This document shows positions 47,101 to 58,170 of a stretch of DNA of 64,000 nucleotides, in pieces; within the stretch, counting starts at the first letter, position 1, and the number at the start of each line of letters is the position of its first letter. The notes under the pieces were generated by a model. That model was not told the DNA's origin and did not search any database. It saw only the letters and a list, made by a program, of their open reading frames with translations. The DNA is from Hamiltosporidium tvaerminnensis (Eukaryota > Microsporidia > Dubosqiidae): assembly GCA_022605425.2 (NCBI GenBank), contig JAKIMF020000007.1:496001-560000 (forward strand), given 5' to 3'. The position numbers and the translations under genes were made by a program.

Positions 47101-50100
47101 TTCCTTATCCTTATAGTTATCACCCTGTTGTTTATTACTCTTATTACTATCACCCTTATAATTATTAGTACTGTCATTAATAGGGTGTAAAGTATTAGTA
47201 CTTATGTTATCACCCTTATAATTATTAGTACTTATGTTATCACCCTTATAATTATTAGTACTTATGTTATCACCCTTATAATTATTAGTACTTATGTTAT
47301 CACCCTTATAATTATTAGTACTTATGTTATCACCCTTATAATTATTAGTACTGTCATTAATAGGGTGTAAAGTATTAGTACTGTTATTATCACCCTTATA
47401 ATTATTAGTACTGTCATTAATAGGGTGTAAAGTATTAGTACTTATGTTATCACCCTGTTGTTCATTAGTACTGTTATTAACACTCTGTTGCTCCTTATCC
47501 TTATAGTTATCACCCTGTTGTTTACTACTAGTCTTACTATCACCCTTATAATAACTACTAGTCTTACTATCACCCTTATAATTACTACTAGTCTCACCTT
47601 CACCCCCCTCTAACACCCCCTCACCTAACACCCCCTCACCTAACACCCCCTCACCCTCTATACCCCCCTCCAATACACCACCCTCTATTATCCTTCTACA
47701 CTCTTCATACCCTTTCTTTACTATTTCATTCTTCTTCTTCTGTAAAATAACACTAGGATACACATCATCAATACCAATAGAAAACCCTATCTCCCCAATA
47801 TATCTACTACATAACCTAGATATACTATTCATAGCTCTTACACTACATATATTACTTATACACATTAATTTATACAAAATACTATTTTTCTTATTTTCAT
47901 TTCCTATTATTGATTTATCTAATTGTCCATATAAATAATAATTATTTTTAAATATTACTATACATTCATTATAAGTGTTATAAGTATATTCTTCTTTAAT
48001 ACATTCTTTATTCCTAGCATAAATATTTAGAAGGGTAGTATGTATGGTGTTAGTATGTATGGTATTAGTATGTATGGTATTAGTATGTATGGTATTAGTA
48101 TGTATGGTGTTAGTAGTATTGTTAGTATGTATGGTATTGTTATTGGTATGTGGGTGGGTAGTGTTAGTAGATATACTGTTAGTAGATATACTGTTATTAG
48201 ATATACTGTTATTAGATATACTGTTATTAGATATAGTATTGTTAGATATACTGTTATTAGATATAGTATTGTTAGATCTACTGTTATTACTATCACCCTT
48301 ATACATACTACTATTATCACCCTTATATATACTATTACCCCTATATATACTATTACTATCCCTCTTACTACTCTTATCCCTCTTACTACTATCACCCTCA
48401 CTATCACCCCCATTACTATATCTACTGTTGTTAGTATAAGGTGCTAGTGAGTCTTCTATTAGTATTTGTATTACTTGTTTACCTGTGTAAAGAGGAATAG
48501 GACGTAGTATTGTAGGGGGAAGAGTATAACGAGAGGTAGAGAAAGTAGTATAAGTAGTATTGTTAGTAGTAGTGTTAGTAGTAGTAGTGTTAGTAGTGTT
48601 GTTGTTAGTAGTATTGTTGTTAGTAGTATAAGGGTTCTTAGTATTACTTATGTCTTTACTACTATCCCGTTTACTAGTATTACCCTTATTACTACTACTA
48701 TCTCTACTACCTATATCCCTAGTATTACTTATATCCCTAGTATTACCCTTATTACTACTACTATCTCTACTACCTATATCCCTACTACTACCTATATCCC
48801 CCTCTAACATATCACTGTCCCCCTCGGTGTTTGGGGACCCGAGGAAGTAACAGATTAATTGAGAAAATCTTTGTTTTGTAAAGAATCTATCTTTACTTGT
48901 AAGTAAATAAGAAGCAGTAATAAAATCTTGTGTAGCTGCAACAAGAGGTTCTCCATTACGTGGTGTAACAATATTATTTCTTACTCGCATAAGTGTATGT
49001 GCTTCTGATTGTGCTTGTAGTGTTTGTGGGACATGTATGTTCATTTCATCTCCATCGAAGTCTGCATTATAAGGTGTACAGACACATTCATTAAATCTAA
49101 GTGTCTTATACGGCATAACTTTAACATGATGTGCCATTATAGAGAGTCTATGTAATGATGGTTGGCGGTTGAAAAGTACTATGTCTCCGTTTTGTAAGTG
49201 TCTTTCTACAATATCTCCTGGAAAAATATTTTCTGATATTTTTTTTCTGTCTCCATACTGTAAAAACCTTTTAAATTCTGTTTTTTTATTGTAAATATAA
49301 TTTGCACCGGGATGTGTGTGTGGACCTTTTATTATTAGTGATTTGAGGTGTTGTATGTTGTATTTGGTTACTGTTTCAGGAATAGTGAGTGTTTTTGCCA
49401 TTTGTATTGGAATACCTACTTGTTCTATGGAAAGATTAGGATCTGGAGATATAACAGTTCTACCTGTGAAATCTACACGTTTACCTGATAAATTACCTCT
49501 AAATCTTCCATGTTTTCCTTTAAGTCGTTGTATTAAACCACGTATCGGTTTAATCTGAGTATTGTTTGAAATTCCAGGTAAATCAGAATTTATAAGAAGA
49601 GAGACTTGTAGTTGTAAGAAATCCCAGTCTTCACTTATAATAGAGAGTTGGTTACCTTTTTGTAAACCTTTTATAAGTACCTGGTTGGTATGTATTATTT
49701 CACTTAATTTTACTGTTAAATCATCTTCATTTGAACCGTTTTCTGTTTCTGTAGCAACTGATGGTCTAATACATGCTGGTGGTATAAGTATGGTTTGTAT
49801 AAGTAAGTCTTTGGGTGGAAATGAAATACCAAGAAGGTTTGTGTCAGAAAGTGGTATTTTTTTAAAAAGATTTAATACTGTTTGTGGGTTTAATTCTTCT
49901 TTTATTTTTTCTTTTGTATTTTCTTTTGTATTTGTGGTTTTTAAAGTTTTATTTTTTTGTAAAGAATTAGTTTCTAAAATATTATTTTCTAATGAATTAT
50001 TCCCATATGAATTATTTACATATGAATTATCCCTCAGTAGATAATAAATTATTTACAATCTTATCAGAATTATTTCTACTCATAGATAATAAATTATTTC

Positions 50101-50729
50101 CATATGAACTATTCCCATATGAATTATCCCTCGTAGATAACTTATTATTTACATCCCTATATGAATTATTTCCTTCTAAATCTTTAAATATTACATTTTT
50201 TTCGTGATATAATTTAAACCCTGTTCCTTTCTTAATATTACCAGTTAATATATTCACAGATATAACATTTATGGAATTTTTTACATTCTTCCATAATTTT
50301 TTTAAGAATATTTTTATAAAAAATAATATTATTTCTAAGTGATTGTACTTTTTGAGTGTAAAAATGTTTTTTTAATGGAGAAAGAAGTATATTACCACAG
50401 TTTTTACATATACATTGTAATATATGACATGTGTGTTTAAAGAATCCTATATGGAATACTGGAAGTATTAATTCGTAAGAACCGAAATGACCAGCACAGT
50501 CTTTTATTGATTGGTTGCATGTAGAACACGTACCGGTTTTGTTGCTTATACCTAAACGTGTGTCTAATACACCGTTGGGCATTGGTTGTTTTGTGGTTGA
50601 GTCGTACATTTCTTTTTTTGTGAGTTTGAGAACTGAAAGACGGTTTATTTGGTCGGTGGAAAATATTTTAAATTTAATTTCTTTTATTTTTGTTGAGGTT
50701 GTGTTGTATGAAGATAATGTTTTTTTCAT
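44092..50729 (-). CDS. RPC1: RNA polymerase III largest subunit with giant repeat insertions and two frameshifts
   Basis: The largest subunit forms half of the catalytic cleft of Pol III, which makes tRNA and 5S RNA. N-terminal frame (50238-50729): clamp zinc motif CSTCNQSIKDCAGHFG and GVLDTRLGISNKTGTC. The frame then shifts near 50250 to 50027-50257 (GNIKKGTGFKLYHEK), and again near 50033 to the frame running to 44092. That frame holds RFRGNLSGKRVDFTGRTVIS, FNRQPSLHRLSIMAHHVKV, the catalytic NADFDGDEMNIHVPQ (about 49040), the bridge-helix region SFFTGLNPIEFFFHAVSGRE (about 46700), the trigger-loop region [20 protein letters not shown] (about 45670) and the C-terminal SFEQTGDHLFEAALYGNVDS (about 44240). 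LIIKGPHTHPGAN and VTPRNGEPLVAATQDF identify Pol III, not Pol I or II. Total is about 2210 codons against about 1400 normally; the excess is tandem-repeat protein. Both shifts are single-base insertions in effect. Confidence 0.9.
44660..44850 (-). repeat. Coding repeat block in RPC1: QQG/HPV-type units
   Basis: Encodes imperfect units such as NYSTNKQQGVNYTTNKQQG and SNSTTNYHPVSS, about 12 residues each, between a conserved block and DYYFMKDIKRSVRNVVICGL. Confidence 0.85.
45140..45530 (-). repeat. Coding repeat block in RPC1: KQEGVSYKSS units
   Basis: Ten-residue units (KQEGVSYKSS, MVEGVSNRGS, NDKDSNIKGV variants) about eleven times, after the trigger-loop region and before LLARCVKGRLERVCLKDV. 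Confidence 0.9.
45780..45960 (-). repeat. Coding repeat block in RPC1: Asn/Thr run
   Basis: Encodes SKGNRLDRGSKGRGDSDKGN followed by runs of N and T, directly before TTFAALFTSRVLNRYYDCII. Confidence 0.85.
46030..46425 (-). repeat. Coding repeat block in RPC1: VLEGGVLESSMLGVKG units
   Basis: Units of 5 to 8 residues (VLEGG, VLESS, MLGVKG) are repeated more than 15 times, followed by NTNTNNIHN-type sequence. The block lies between the bridge-helix region and the trigger loop. Confidence 0.9.
46990..47690 (-). repeat. Coding repeat block in RPC1: NYKGDNISTN units
   Basis: The longest block. A 30-bp unit encoding NYKGDNISTN is repeated almost exactly several times (47200-47340) and mixed with TLHPINDSTN, NEQQGDN and GVLGEGVLEGG variants. 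It sits between EECRRIIEGG and ILSKIREKCGNICI. The frame stays open throughout. Confidence 0.95.
48025..48425 (-). repeat. Coding repeat block in RPC1: SNNSI and TIHTN units
   Basis: Five-residue units TIHTN and SISNN in long tandem runs, with SSMYKGD-type units at the start. Located between LAPYTN and TLLNIYARNKECIKEEY. Confidence 0.9.
48540..48835 (-). repeat. Coding repeat block in RPC1: RDIGSRDSSSNKGN units
   Basis: Two long units RDIGSRDSSSNKGN plus NT-rich runs, inserted after the catalytic Asp block (LICYFLGSPNTEG). Confidence 0.9.
49980..50200 (-). repeat. Coding repeat block in RPC1 N-terminal region with frameshift
   Basis: Repeats encoding LSTRDNSYGN-type units. Near 50033 the phrase ctactgaggga differs from ctacgaggga in the neighbouring unit by one extra base; this is where the reading frame shifts. 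Confidence 0.85.
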
Positions 50730-50732
50730 GGT

Positions 50733-50740
50733 GGGAAGGG
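50733..50740 (-). promoter_or_regulatory. CCC start-proximal motifs of RPC1
   Basis: The minus strand reads AAACCCTTCCCACCATG: two CCC triplets within 13 nt of the ATG. Confidence 0.5.
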
Positions 50741-50849
50741 TTTTTGTTTGTATTTAAATGGGGAAATGTTTTTTTAAAAATTGTGTTTTTTTTTAAAAAA
50801 TACTGGTTTTTTTTAGAAATTTAGATTATGGGTTTGATAGAGATATCTT

Positions 50850-51080
50850 ACATCTTACTTCTTACTTCTTTCTTCTTACTTTATATTTTATTATCTTACT
50901 TCTTACTTATTACTTCTTACTTTGTATTTCATTTATATTTCTTCTTTCTTCTTACTTATTACTTATTACTTATTACTTCTTACTTCTTACTTCTTACTTA
51001 TTACTTATTACTTATTACTTCTTACTTATTACTTATTACTTCTTACTTCTTACTTCTTACTTCTTACTTTGTATTTCATG
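50850..51080. repeat. Heptanucleotide microsatellite TTACTTC/TTACTTA
   Basis: About 30 units of cttactt[a/c] 7-mers lie 120-350 bp upstream of the RPC1 ATG. Confidence 0.95.
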
Positions 51081-51344
51081 TATCTTTTCTTTCATTTATT
51101 TCTTTTATACACTTTTATATTTCTTTAATAAGTTTCTTTATTGGTTTTTTTAAAAAAGACTTTATTTTTATATTTAATTTAAAATATATTTTTAATTTAT
51201 TTAATATAAAAAAATCTATAAAAAAGTAATTTTACTTATGTTTTATTTCATTGTTTTTAGATAAATATATTTCTTAAATTATATTAAATGTACTTTATAT
51301 TAATTTGTATATTGAAGGTGGATTTGTAATTTTGTATTATTTTT

Positions 51345-51600
51345 GAGAATTTTAGAATTATAATAAGAATTATAATACTTTTGGTTTATATCTTTATGGT
51401 CTGATATGTAGAATTATAATAAGAATAAGAATTATAATACTTTTAGTTTATATCTTTATGGTTTCTATGAGTTATTTATACTAAGAATTATAAGACTTTT
51501 GGTTTATATCTTTATGGTGTGATATGTAGAATTATAAGACTTTTGGTTTATATCTTTATGGTGTGATATGAGTTATTTATAGTTAAGAATTAGTGTTTTA
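51345..51600. repeat. Minisatellite with agaattataa...tttggtttatatcttta
   Basis: Four imperfect units of about 50-70 bp share ttttggtttatatctttatgg and gtgatatg. Confidence 0.85.
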
Positions 51601-51805
51601 TTACTTCCTTTTCGTGTGACATAATATTTTGAGTTATCTCGACAATAATGTATTTTCTCTTATTCTTAATTTACTTTCTTTAATCAAAGAAAATTATTTA
51701 GATTGGATTTACAGAGACTATCGACTGAATATATCTTTATTTTTGATTGTATTCTGTTCTTGATAAGGTAAATGATAAATTATTTTGTCATTGTGAATCG
51801 TTTTC

Positions 51806-51953
51806 TTTAAATATAAAAATGATTTTAGTAGTATATTTATCGGGAAGATACAATTATTTTGAAAAGTAGTAATTACAGCTTTAAATATAAAAATGATTTT
51901 AGTAGTATATTTATCAGTAAGATACAATTATTTTGAAAAGTAGTAATTACAGC
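51806..51953. repeat. Two tandem 74-bp units
   Basis: Each contains tttaaatataaaaatgattt, tagtagtatatttatc and gaaaagtagtaattacagct; they differ at only two or three bases. Confidence 0.95.
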
Positions 51954-53324
51954 TTTTATCTTTAAAAAAAGTAGAAGAATCTTAGAATGTAATTCTGAGT
52001 TAAATATTCGCTATAATTCCACATTTTATTAATTAAGGATAAAGATATAGGAGATTACTATTGCTAATTATCACATCTTTTTTGTTCTAATGTCTAAATA
52101 TTTTACTATTTAATGTTGATTCATTTGAAAAAAAAATTGATTCATTTGAAAAAAAAAGGTTTTATTTATAAAAACCTGAATATTAATCTTATAAATCATC
52201 TTTACTCCTGTTATTGTCATATACCAATGTTTTTTGTATCTAATATCAATTTTTAGATTTATATTTCTGTGATTTTACGGTTCAATCTGTATTTCTGCTT
52301 TTAAAATTACCGGCTGATATAAACTTTGAACTGTAAACCTTTGGTTACAGCAGCATTACATTATTACTATATTCAAATGAATTATTAAGCTAAAAAAAAC
52401 TCGTGGATACAAGATTTTGTATTCCACAAATGTCTAATTTTGCCTGTTGTTCGTTATATAAAGATAAAGGTCTGTTTTTACAAGTTCACTCTAATTAGAA
52501 CTATATCAAGTCTCAGATTTACACTACAACGTTTTTTTTAAAGCTTCTTATAATTTTTATTAAAGAAATTTTTCTTTCCTTATAATTCTTCAGTTATTTT
52601 AGCAATATTTTCTTATCTTTATTAAGAAAGTCAAAGATTAACAAATCAATATATTTCCTCAACAGTTCATCAAAGTATAAACATTTTTTCGAAAATGAAG
52701 CTAAATAAAAATACTTTTCAATAAAGATTTTCTATTTACATTGTGTTAGAATTATAACAGGAGAAAATTATTGATATAATCTAAACAATCAATCTTTTTA
52801 AAGATTAATTTTTTTCTTATAATATGAGTTTTATTAAAAAAATGTATTACATTATCATGTTTCATCATTTATATTGAATCACTCATATAATATTCAAATA
52901 TTATTTGCTAGAATAAAAATATTTAATGTAATTTCTTTAATACAGGATAATATATTGTCTTTTTTTCGTTTTACTCGATATGTTCTTATTATTGTAACTA
53001 CGATGTTTAAATATTTAGAAAAGTATTTGAATTTAAATTGTATTTTAGACTTTTTAATATAGATAATCATAAATTATCTTAACTGATAAACCACGTTTCT
53101 TTACATTTGAATCAATTCATTCTTTTTCATAAGAAATATGAATAACTGAGGATTTAATAATATGTAAAAGGAGATAAACTTTTATATTTTTACTTTCTTC
53201 AAATATTTATTTAGATTTTCCTTACAATTAAATCTTAGAAATAAAAATCAGTTGTAAATAATACGCATTCTTTATAAATACTTCTATTTATTTCATTTTT
53301 TATTTTTAAGAAATAATCTACAAT

Positions 53325-53385
53325 AAGAATATTATTTTATTTGAGATTATTTTATTTGAGATTATTTTATTTGAGATTATTTCAT
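53325..53385. repeat. 15-bp tandem repeat attttatttgagatt
   Basis: Four units, the last slightly changed. Confidence 0.9.
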
Positions 53386-54274
53386 TTAAACTATAAATGT
53401 TTTAATTAATTATATTAAAATGCAATATGTTTAGATATTTAATATATTTTTTATTTATAATTATAACACCTTAAATTCTTTAAATATTTCTTATATAAAA
53501 CAGTAATAAGTTTTATTTTGAGTTTTCCTATATTACTAGTATACTAGTGATTTTGTGTTGGAATTATATTTCTTTTTATAATTTTACATTTTTAAAATAA
53601 ATATGGTATTTTATTAGGTGAATAAGAAATAAGGAAATTTATTAGTTTATATTTATCTCTCAGATATCTTAATAATATAATATAGACCGGTGATATAACA
53701 GATTTTTCAAATATCATAATAATCTATTTAATATCTTATATCAATAAAAAATAAAATTTAAAAAATCATACTTTTCATAGAGATTTCTTTGAAATATTAG
53801 AATTCTGATAATTAATTTATTAACTTTAGAAAAAAGTTAAACTCTTTTCAATACCAAACTCATAATAAAACTATTAAATTATTTATTAATCTTTTTCAAA
53901 GAATTTATTTTAAGAATTTAGATTCTTTAAATTACATTTATAGTTGCTTGAATATACTAAAAGAAATCAAAAATTTTTATGGATTTAAAGCTGGATTAAA
54001 TCCGTTCTTTCTGTTATACTCTTAGCGTTTATACTATCATAGCACTTAGAAAGCACAAACATGCTATCTTTTTTCTTTGAATCTATATAAAGATAAATTA
54101 AATTTGACTAAAAAATATTTGCAATACAGAATTTTACAAATATCTTGGTTTAAATTTAATTTAATTAATTTAATTAATTCAAGTTATTTTTAGTATTCTA
54201 TAGGTTATAGGAATATTTTTTTTGTAATATTTTATGTTGAAATAATAAGTTTCTGTGATTAGAAAATATTACAA

Positions 54275-54425
54275 ATACATAGAGATTTATAAATATTTAG
54301 AGATTTACAAATACTTAGAGATTTAGAAATATTCAAAGATTCAAAGATTCAAAGATTTACAAATGTTTAGAGATTTAGAAATACTTAGAGATTTACAAAT
54401 ATATAGAGATTTACAAATATTTGTA
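54275..54425. repeat. Short tandem repeats agagatttacaaatacttag
   Basis: About eight imperfect units of 15-20 bp. Confidence 0.85.
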
Positions 54426-54750
54426 TGTTTTACTTTAGAATGATATGATAGGTTTATATACTAAGATCTGACATCTCATATATATTTTGATTTTTATATT
54501 TATGGATATATTTTATATTTTAATATTAGTAGTATCAATATGTTACCATGTATCATATTTACAGTCTAAAGTCTTATTACTAGATCAGATGATTATTAAT
54601 CTTTGATTCTGACATTAAAATTTATTTATTAGCAAAAATTTCTTAATTTTGATAGTTTTTCTGATAAATAAAGACTGATCAAAACAATGAAACAATATAT
54701 AGAAAATAAATTAAAAATTTGATTTTTTTCTAAATACTTTTACAAGTTTT

Positions 54751-54900
54751 AATAAATCTATACACATAAGAGGTATTTTATATATAATTCGTGGTTAAAT
54801 ACTATTGCGAATTAATAAATCTATACACATAGGAGGTATTGTATATATAATTCGTGGTTAAATACTTTTACGAGTTTTAATAAATCTCTATATGAAAGAT
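54751..54900. repeat. Tandem repeat, units of about 64 bp
   Basis: Two complete units and part of a third start aataaatctatacacata (54751, 54814, 54879) and contain ataattcgtggttaaatact. Confidence 0.9.
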
Positions 54901-55214
54901 GTATTGCATATTAAATTTACAGATATATTTAATGATATTTATACTCTGTCTCTAACATTTGTAATTTTGAATTATACTTTATGAATTCATCTGTGAGCTG
55001 TAAAAATATTTTGTTGATTTATATTTATCAGTTATCTAAAAAAAAGGAAAAAGTTCGGCAAATTTTATAGGCATGACTTAAAGATTGAGCTTTTATTCTC
55101 TTTTATCAGATTAGTGTTTAAATGTTTAATCTAAAAAACAAAAAAGTAAAATTTTATCAAAAATTTCGCAAAATAAAAAAATAATTCAAGCTTGACAAAT
55201 ACCCAGAATTTGAA

Positions 55215-55290
55215 TTACGTTCTTTTTAATTATAAACCGTTTTTTTAATTATAAACCGTTTTTTTAAATTATAAACCGTTTTTTTAATTT
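55215..55290. repeat. Tandem repeat aattataaaccgttttttt
   Basis: Three to four units of about 21 bp. Confidence 0.9.
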
Positions 55291-56028
55291 TTTAATTTAA
55301 ATGATATTTCTAGTGTTTTACTAAATTCTAAAGATTAATACTCTGAATTTAAAACCCCATTATTTGAAAAAAAATACTTTAAGTATATATTTTCAACAGA
55401 CATAACAAGCTATAAAACTTTATTTTTGGTTTTATCTAAAATATATTTTATTTAATTAAAATAATATAAATACTTGATGTACCTCTCAGTCTTTTAAAAT
55501 ATTAATTTTCAACTAAAAACTTTGTAAGTAATCTTAAAGAAGAATATATTAAATCTTTAAAATACTAAAATGATAAAAGAATTACAAAATATTTGTAAAT
55601 AAAATATTTTTACACTTAAAAAATATAAAAGAACTATAATTGTGCTAAAATAAAGTAAATAAACAAATGATATTTTATATGTGATATCTTCTTATATCAA
55701 ATACATAAACTCCTAGTCTGGAAACAATAAAAAAACATTATTATTGTTTAAAAACCCTCAATAAGTATTTTAGTTAAGATAGAAAAGTGATTCGATTTTT
55801 TACAGAAATAATTAAATAATTAACATTAAATATATTGTGAACGAAGAACAATATTTATGATACATTAGAATATATCTTTGAATAAAAAAAGAGAAAAATT
55901 AAAATAGATATGAAATATGTTCAAATGGGAAAAATTAAAATAGATATGGAATATTTTTACTAGAAAATAATTCGAAACAAATAATATTATTATTGGAAAA
56001 ATAAAATTTGAGAAAAGAAATAAATACC

Positions 56029-56799
56029 TTAATTATAAGAATGATCCTTTGGTTCAGCATCATCAAAATATTGAACAGCCTCATCTATGGAATATAAAAT
56101 TGTATCAAATGTATTTTCATCATCGTAATTTAATTCTAAAAAAGAAACCAAATTATTTTCTACAATAAAATCATACATTTTAAGACACAACTGGTTATAT
56201 TCTCCTTTTTTTTTCTGAATATGATCTTTGATACTCTCACTAAGTTGACAAAATTCTTCTAATATTTCTCTTGAAATTTCTAGTTGGTCTAACTTACTTA
56301 TTATATTCAAATGTGGTAATGAAAATCTACACATTGATAGTAAAGCTACAAAACATCCACTTATAAATTTTGTAGGATCTGATACAAACTGAGCCTCAAT
56401 TAAATATACAATACAACAAGTAAAATATTTTTTAAAATGTTCTACGATATTCTTAAATGTATCTGAATGTGTAAAGAGTTCAATCTGACCAGGACAGTCC
56501 ACAATCAAAAAGTCACTTGATAATGACTCTAAATCTAACTCATCTATGTTATCATATAATTCTTCAAGTGCAACAATCAGACCACCATTTGGTCCGAAGT
56601 CATAATTTTCCATTATATCTTCTACAGTCACAAAATCTCTTAAATCAACAGAATATACTGTATTTTCTTGTATTTGAGCAGGATCAAGATTTATTAAATG
56701 GAGACTTCTATGTATCGCAATACCATGTTCGTATAGTTTCTTGCAAAATGTTGTTTTACCGGAACCAGCTGGTCCCATTACAAAAACAGCTTGACCCAT
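56029..56799 (-). CDS. GPN-loop GTPase, GPN3-like (right-arm copy)
   Basis: Second, intact copy of the gene at 35744-36514: same length of 256 residues, same P-loop (9-17), GPN loop (69-71), DCPGQ and SKLD motifs. It differs only at residues 33 (Leu), 227 (Asp) and 248 (Ala), none in a nucleotide-binding motif. The upstream CCC motif, CCATGG start context and flanking DNA are also conserved. With both copies open and the few changes conservative, both could be expressed. The upstream region and 3' flank are duplicated too, so regulation is probably shared. Confidence 0.92.
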   Translation of the reverse strand: MGQAVFVMGPAGSGKTTFCKKLYEHGIAIHRSLHLINLDPAQIQENTVYSVDLRDFVTVEDIMENYDFGPNGGLIVALEELYDNIDELDLESLSSDFLIVDCPGQIELFTHSDTFKNIVEHFKKYFTCCIVYLIEAQFVSDPTKFISGCFVALLSMCRFSLPHLNIISKLDQLEISREILEEFCQLSESIKDHIQKKKGEYNQLCLKMYDFIVENNLVSFLELNYDDENTFDTILYSIDEAVQYFDDAEPKDHSYN

Positions 56800-56808
56800 G
56801 GTAGCAAA

Positions 56809-56811
56809 GGG
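56809..56811 (-). promoter_or_regulatory. CCC start-proximal motif of GPN gene (right arm)
   Basis: Mirror of 35732-35734. Confidence 0.5.
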
Positions 56812-57309
56812 CTAAGTTACATTTATGATTTTTTAAAACCGTTAGAAATATTCAGCTTTTTTAGAAGATTAAAAAAATAAAAAATATTTATAAATTGGAA
56901 AAAAAATCATAAAATTGTTTAACAATGTTTTCAAATCTGACTTAAAATACGATAATAAATTATATTCTAATTGTTTTATTGGTACTTCTTTTTATAAAAG
57001 TATAAAAAATCACTTTTGAATATGAATTTATTAATTAATTTTGAATATTTAGTTATATTCTAGTATTTTTTGTTTACACCTACTTCAAAATATGGAACAA
57101 TAAAAAAAAACTTTAAAATGCTTCATTTGTATGGATAAAGAAACCATAGATTTTATCTTTTGGATCTTTAAATTACAATAAAATTCGTATTAATTTAAAT
57201 ATAAGGCGGTTTTTATTATTTAAATTTTAATGTAAAAAATCAAGACATTATTAAAACACAGAGAGTAGCCTATTTCTAAGCAATACCGTAATAGCAAAAC
57301 AATTTCGAT

Positions 57310-58170
57310 AACCATTTAAATGTTGCTTTAAATTTATGTCAAACACTGCCACAAAATTACCCAATCCACAACCACATTTTTTTTGACTTTGAAACTCTAA
57401 AAATGATATATTAACTCAATTTAATACATCTAAATTCTTTTGTTCGACCATTTCTTCTTTTAAACCATTTTCTTGTAATTTCTAATTTTTTTTCTTATAT
57501 TAAGAAATGCACATTATTGCAAAAACAAAAAAAAGTGAAAAAACGATCATTAAGCTATAAAATGAAAAATAAAAGCATTTAAAATACCACTTCAGGAGAT
57601 AAAACGGTGTAAAAATAGAAATGAGCTGTTAATAATTCATTTTGTAGCCAATATAAAATTATTTATCATAATGATACTTCTTAAACGATTTTTGCAAAAA
57701 AATTTCTGGTTGTCTCGAATTTTAGTAAAAATATATCTTTTCCACATCTATAAATAACTTTCCAAAGTTTTCCTTATAAAAGCAAACCATTTTACTTTTT
57801 TTCACCTTTTGATTGCTGTAAAACGCGCTTAAATTAGACCACACCATCGGGATTAAATTTTAAACAAATAAAGTGTACATACGCATCATTTTTCATACAA
57901 GCCATATTTGCCTCGAAATCCAGGTGAGACTGGTAAAAAAATATTAATTTTATAAGCACATATTTTAAGCTAAATTTATAATTAAGTTTGAAAGATAAAT
58001 TTGGGAACATTTACCTTTCTTAATTTTTTTAATACATATTTATCACATCGGTTTGCTTTCGACAAAATTTTTACATTTCAAAACACAATATAGTTTTTCC
58101 ATCCAAAATATGAATATAAACAAAAAAAAATTAAACCCCTAATATAAAAAAGTTCAGTGATAAAAAAATT
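57310..58170 (-). pseudogene. Remnant of the third-integrase element family (right arm)
   Basis: Mirror of 34373-35230. Around 57820-57845 it carries an inserted base and several substitutions compared with the left arm, so the frame that is open there is closed here. This is one of the most divergent parts of the two arms, as expected for sequence without function. Confidence 0.45.

Larger units (their letters stand above)
50741..55693. other. About 5 kb AT-rich noncoding DNA upstream of RPC1
   Basis: No gene recognised; the small open frames are AT-rich by chance or lie within microsatellites. Six tandem-repeat arrays are listed separately. The remaining stretches are featureless. Confidence 0.7.

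Noticed and set aside
47160-47450. Regular 30-bp direct repeats that look like a CRISPR array
   Set aside because: There are no unique spacers, and the units are in frame inside RPC1 and encode NYKGDNISTN; the setting is eukaryotic.
46040-48447. Long plus-strand open frames (46040-46516, 48040-48447 and others) opposite RPC1
   Set aside because: They are antisense shadows of tandem repeats in the RPC1 coding strand, made only of repeat words such as PPSNTPPSNT and VSMYGISMYG.
50020-50260. Programmed ribosomal frameshifting in RPC1
   Set aside because: No slippery heptamer or stimulatory structure is apparent at either site, one site lies in a variable repeat, and two successive shifts would be needed.
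44092-50729. Assignment of the polymerase gene to Pol I or Pol II
   Set aside because: LIIKGPHTHPGAN, VERHLQNGDIVLFNRQPSLHR and VTPRNGEPLVAATQDF follow the Pol III pattern, and there is no heptad C-terminal domain.
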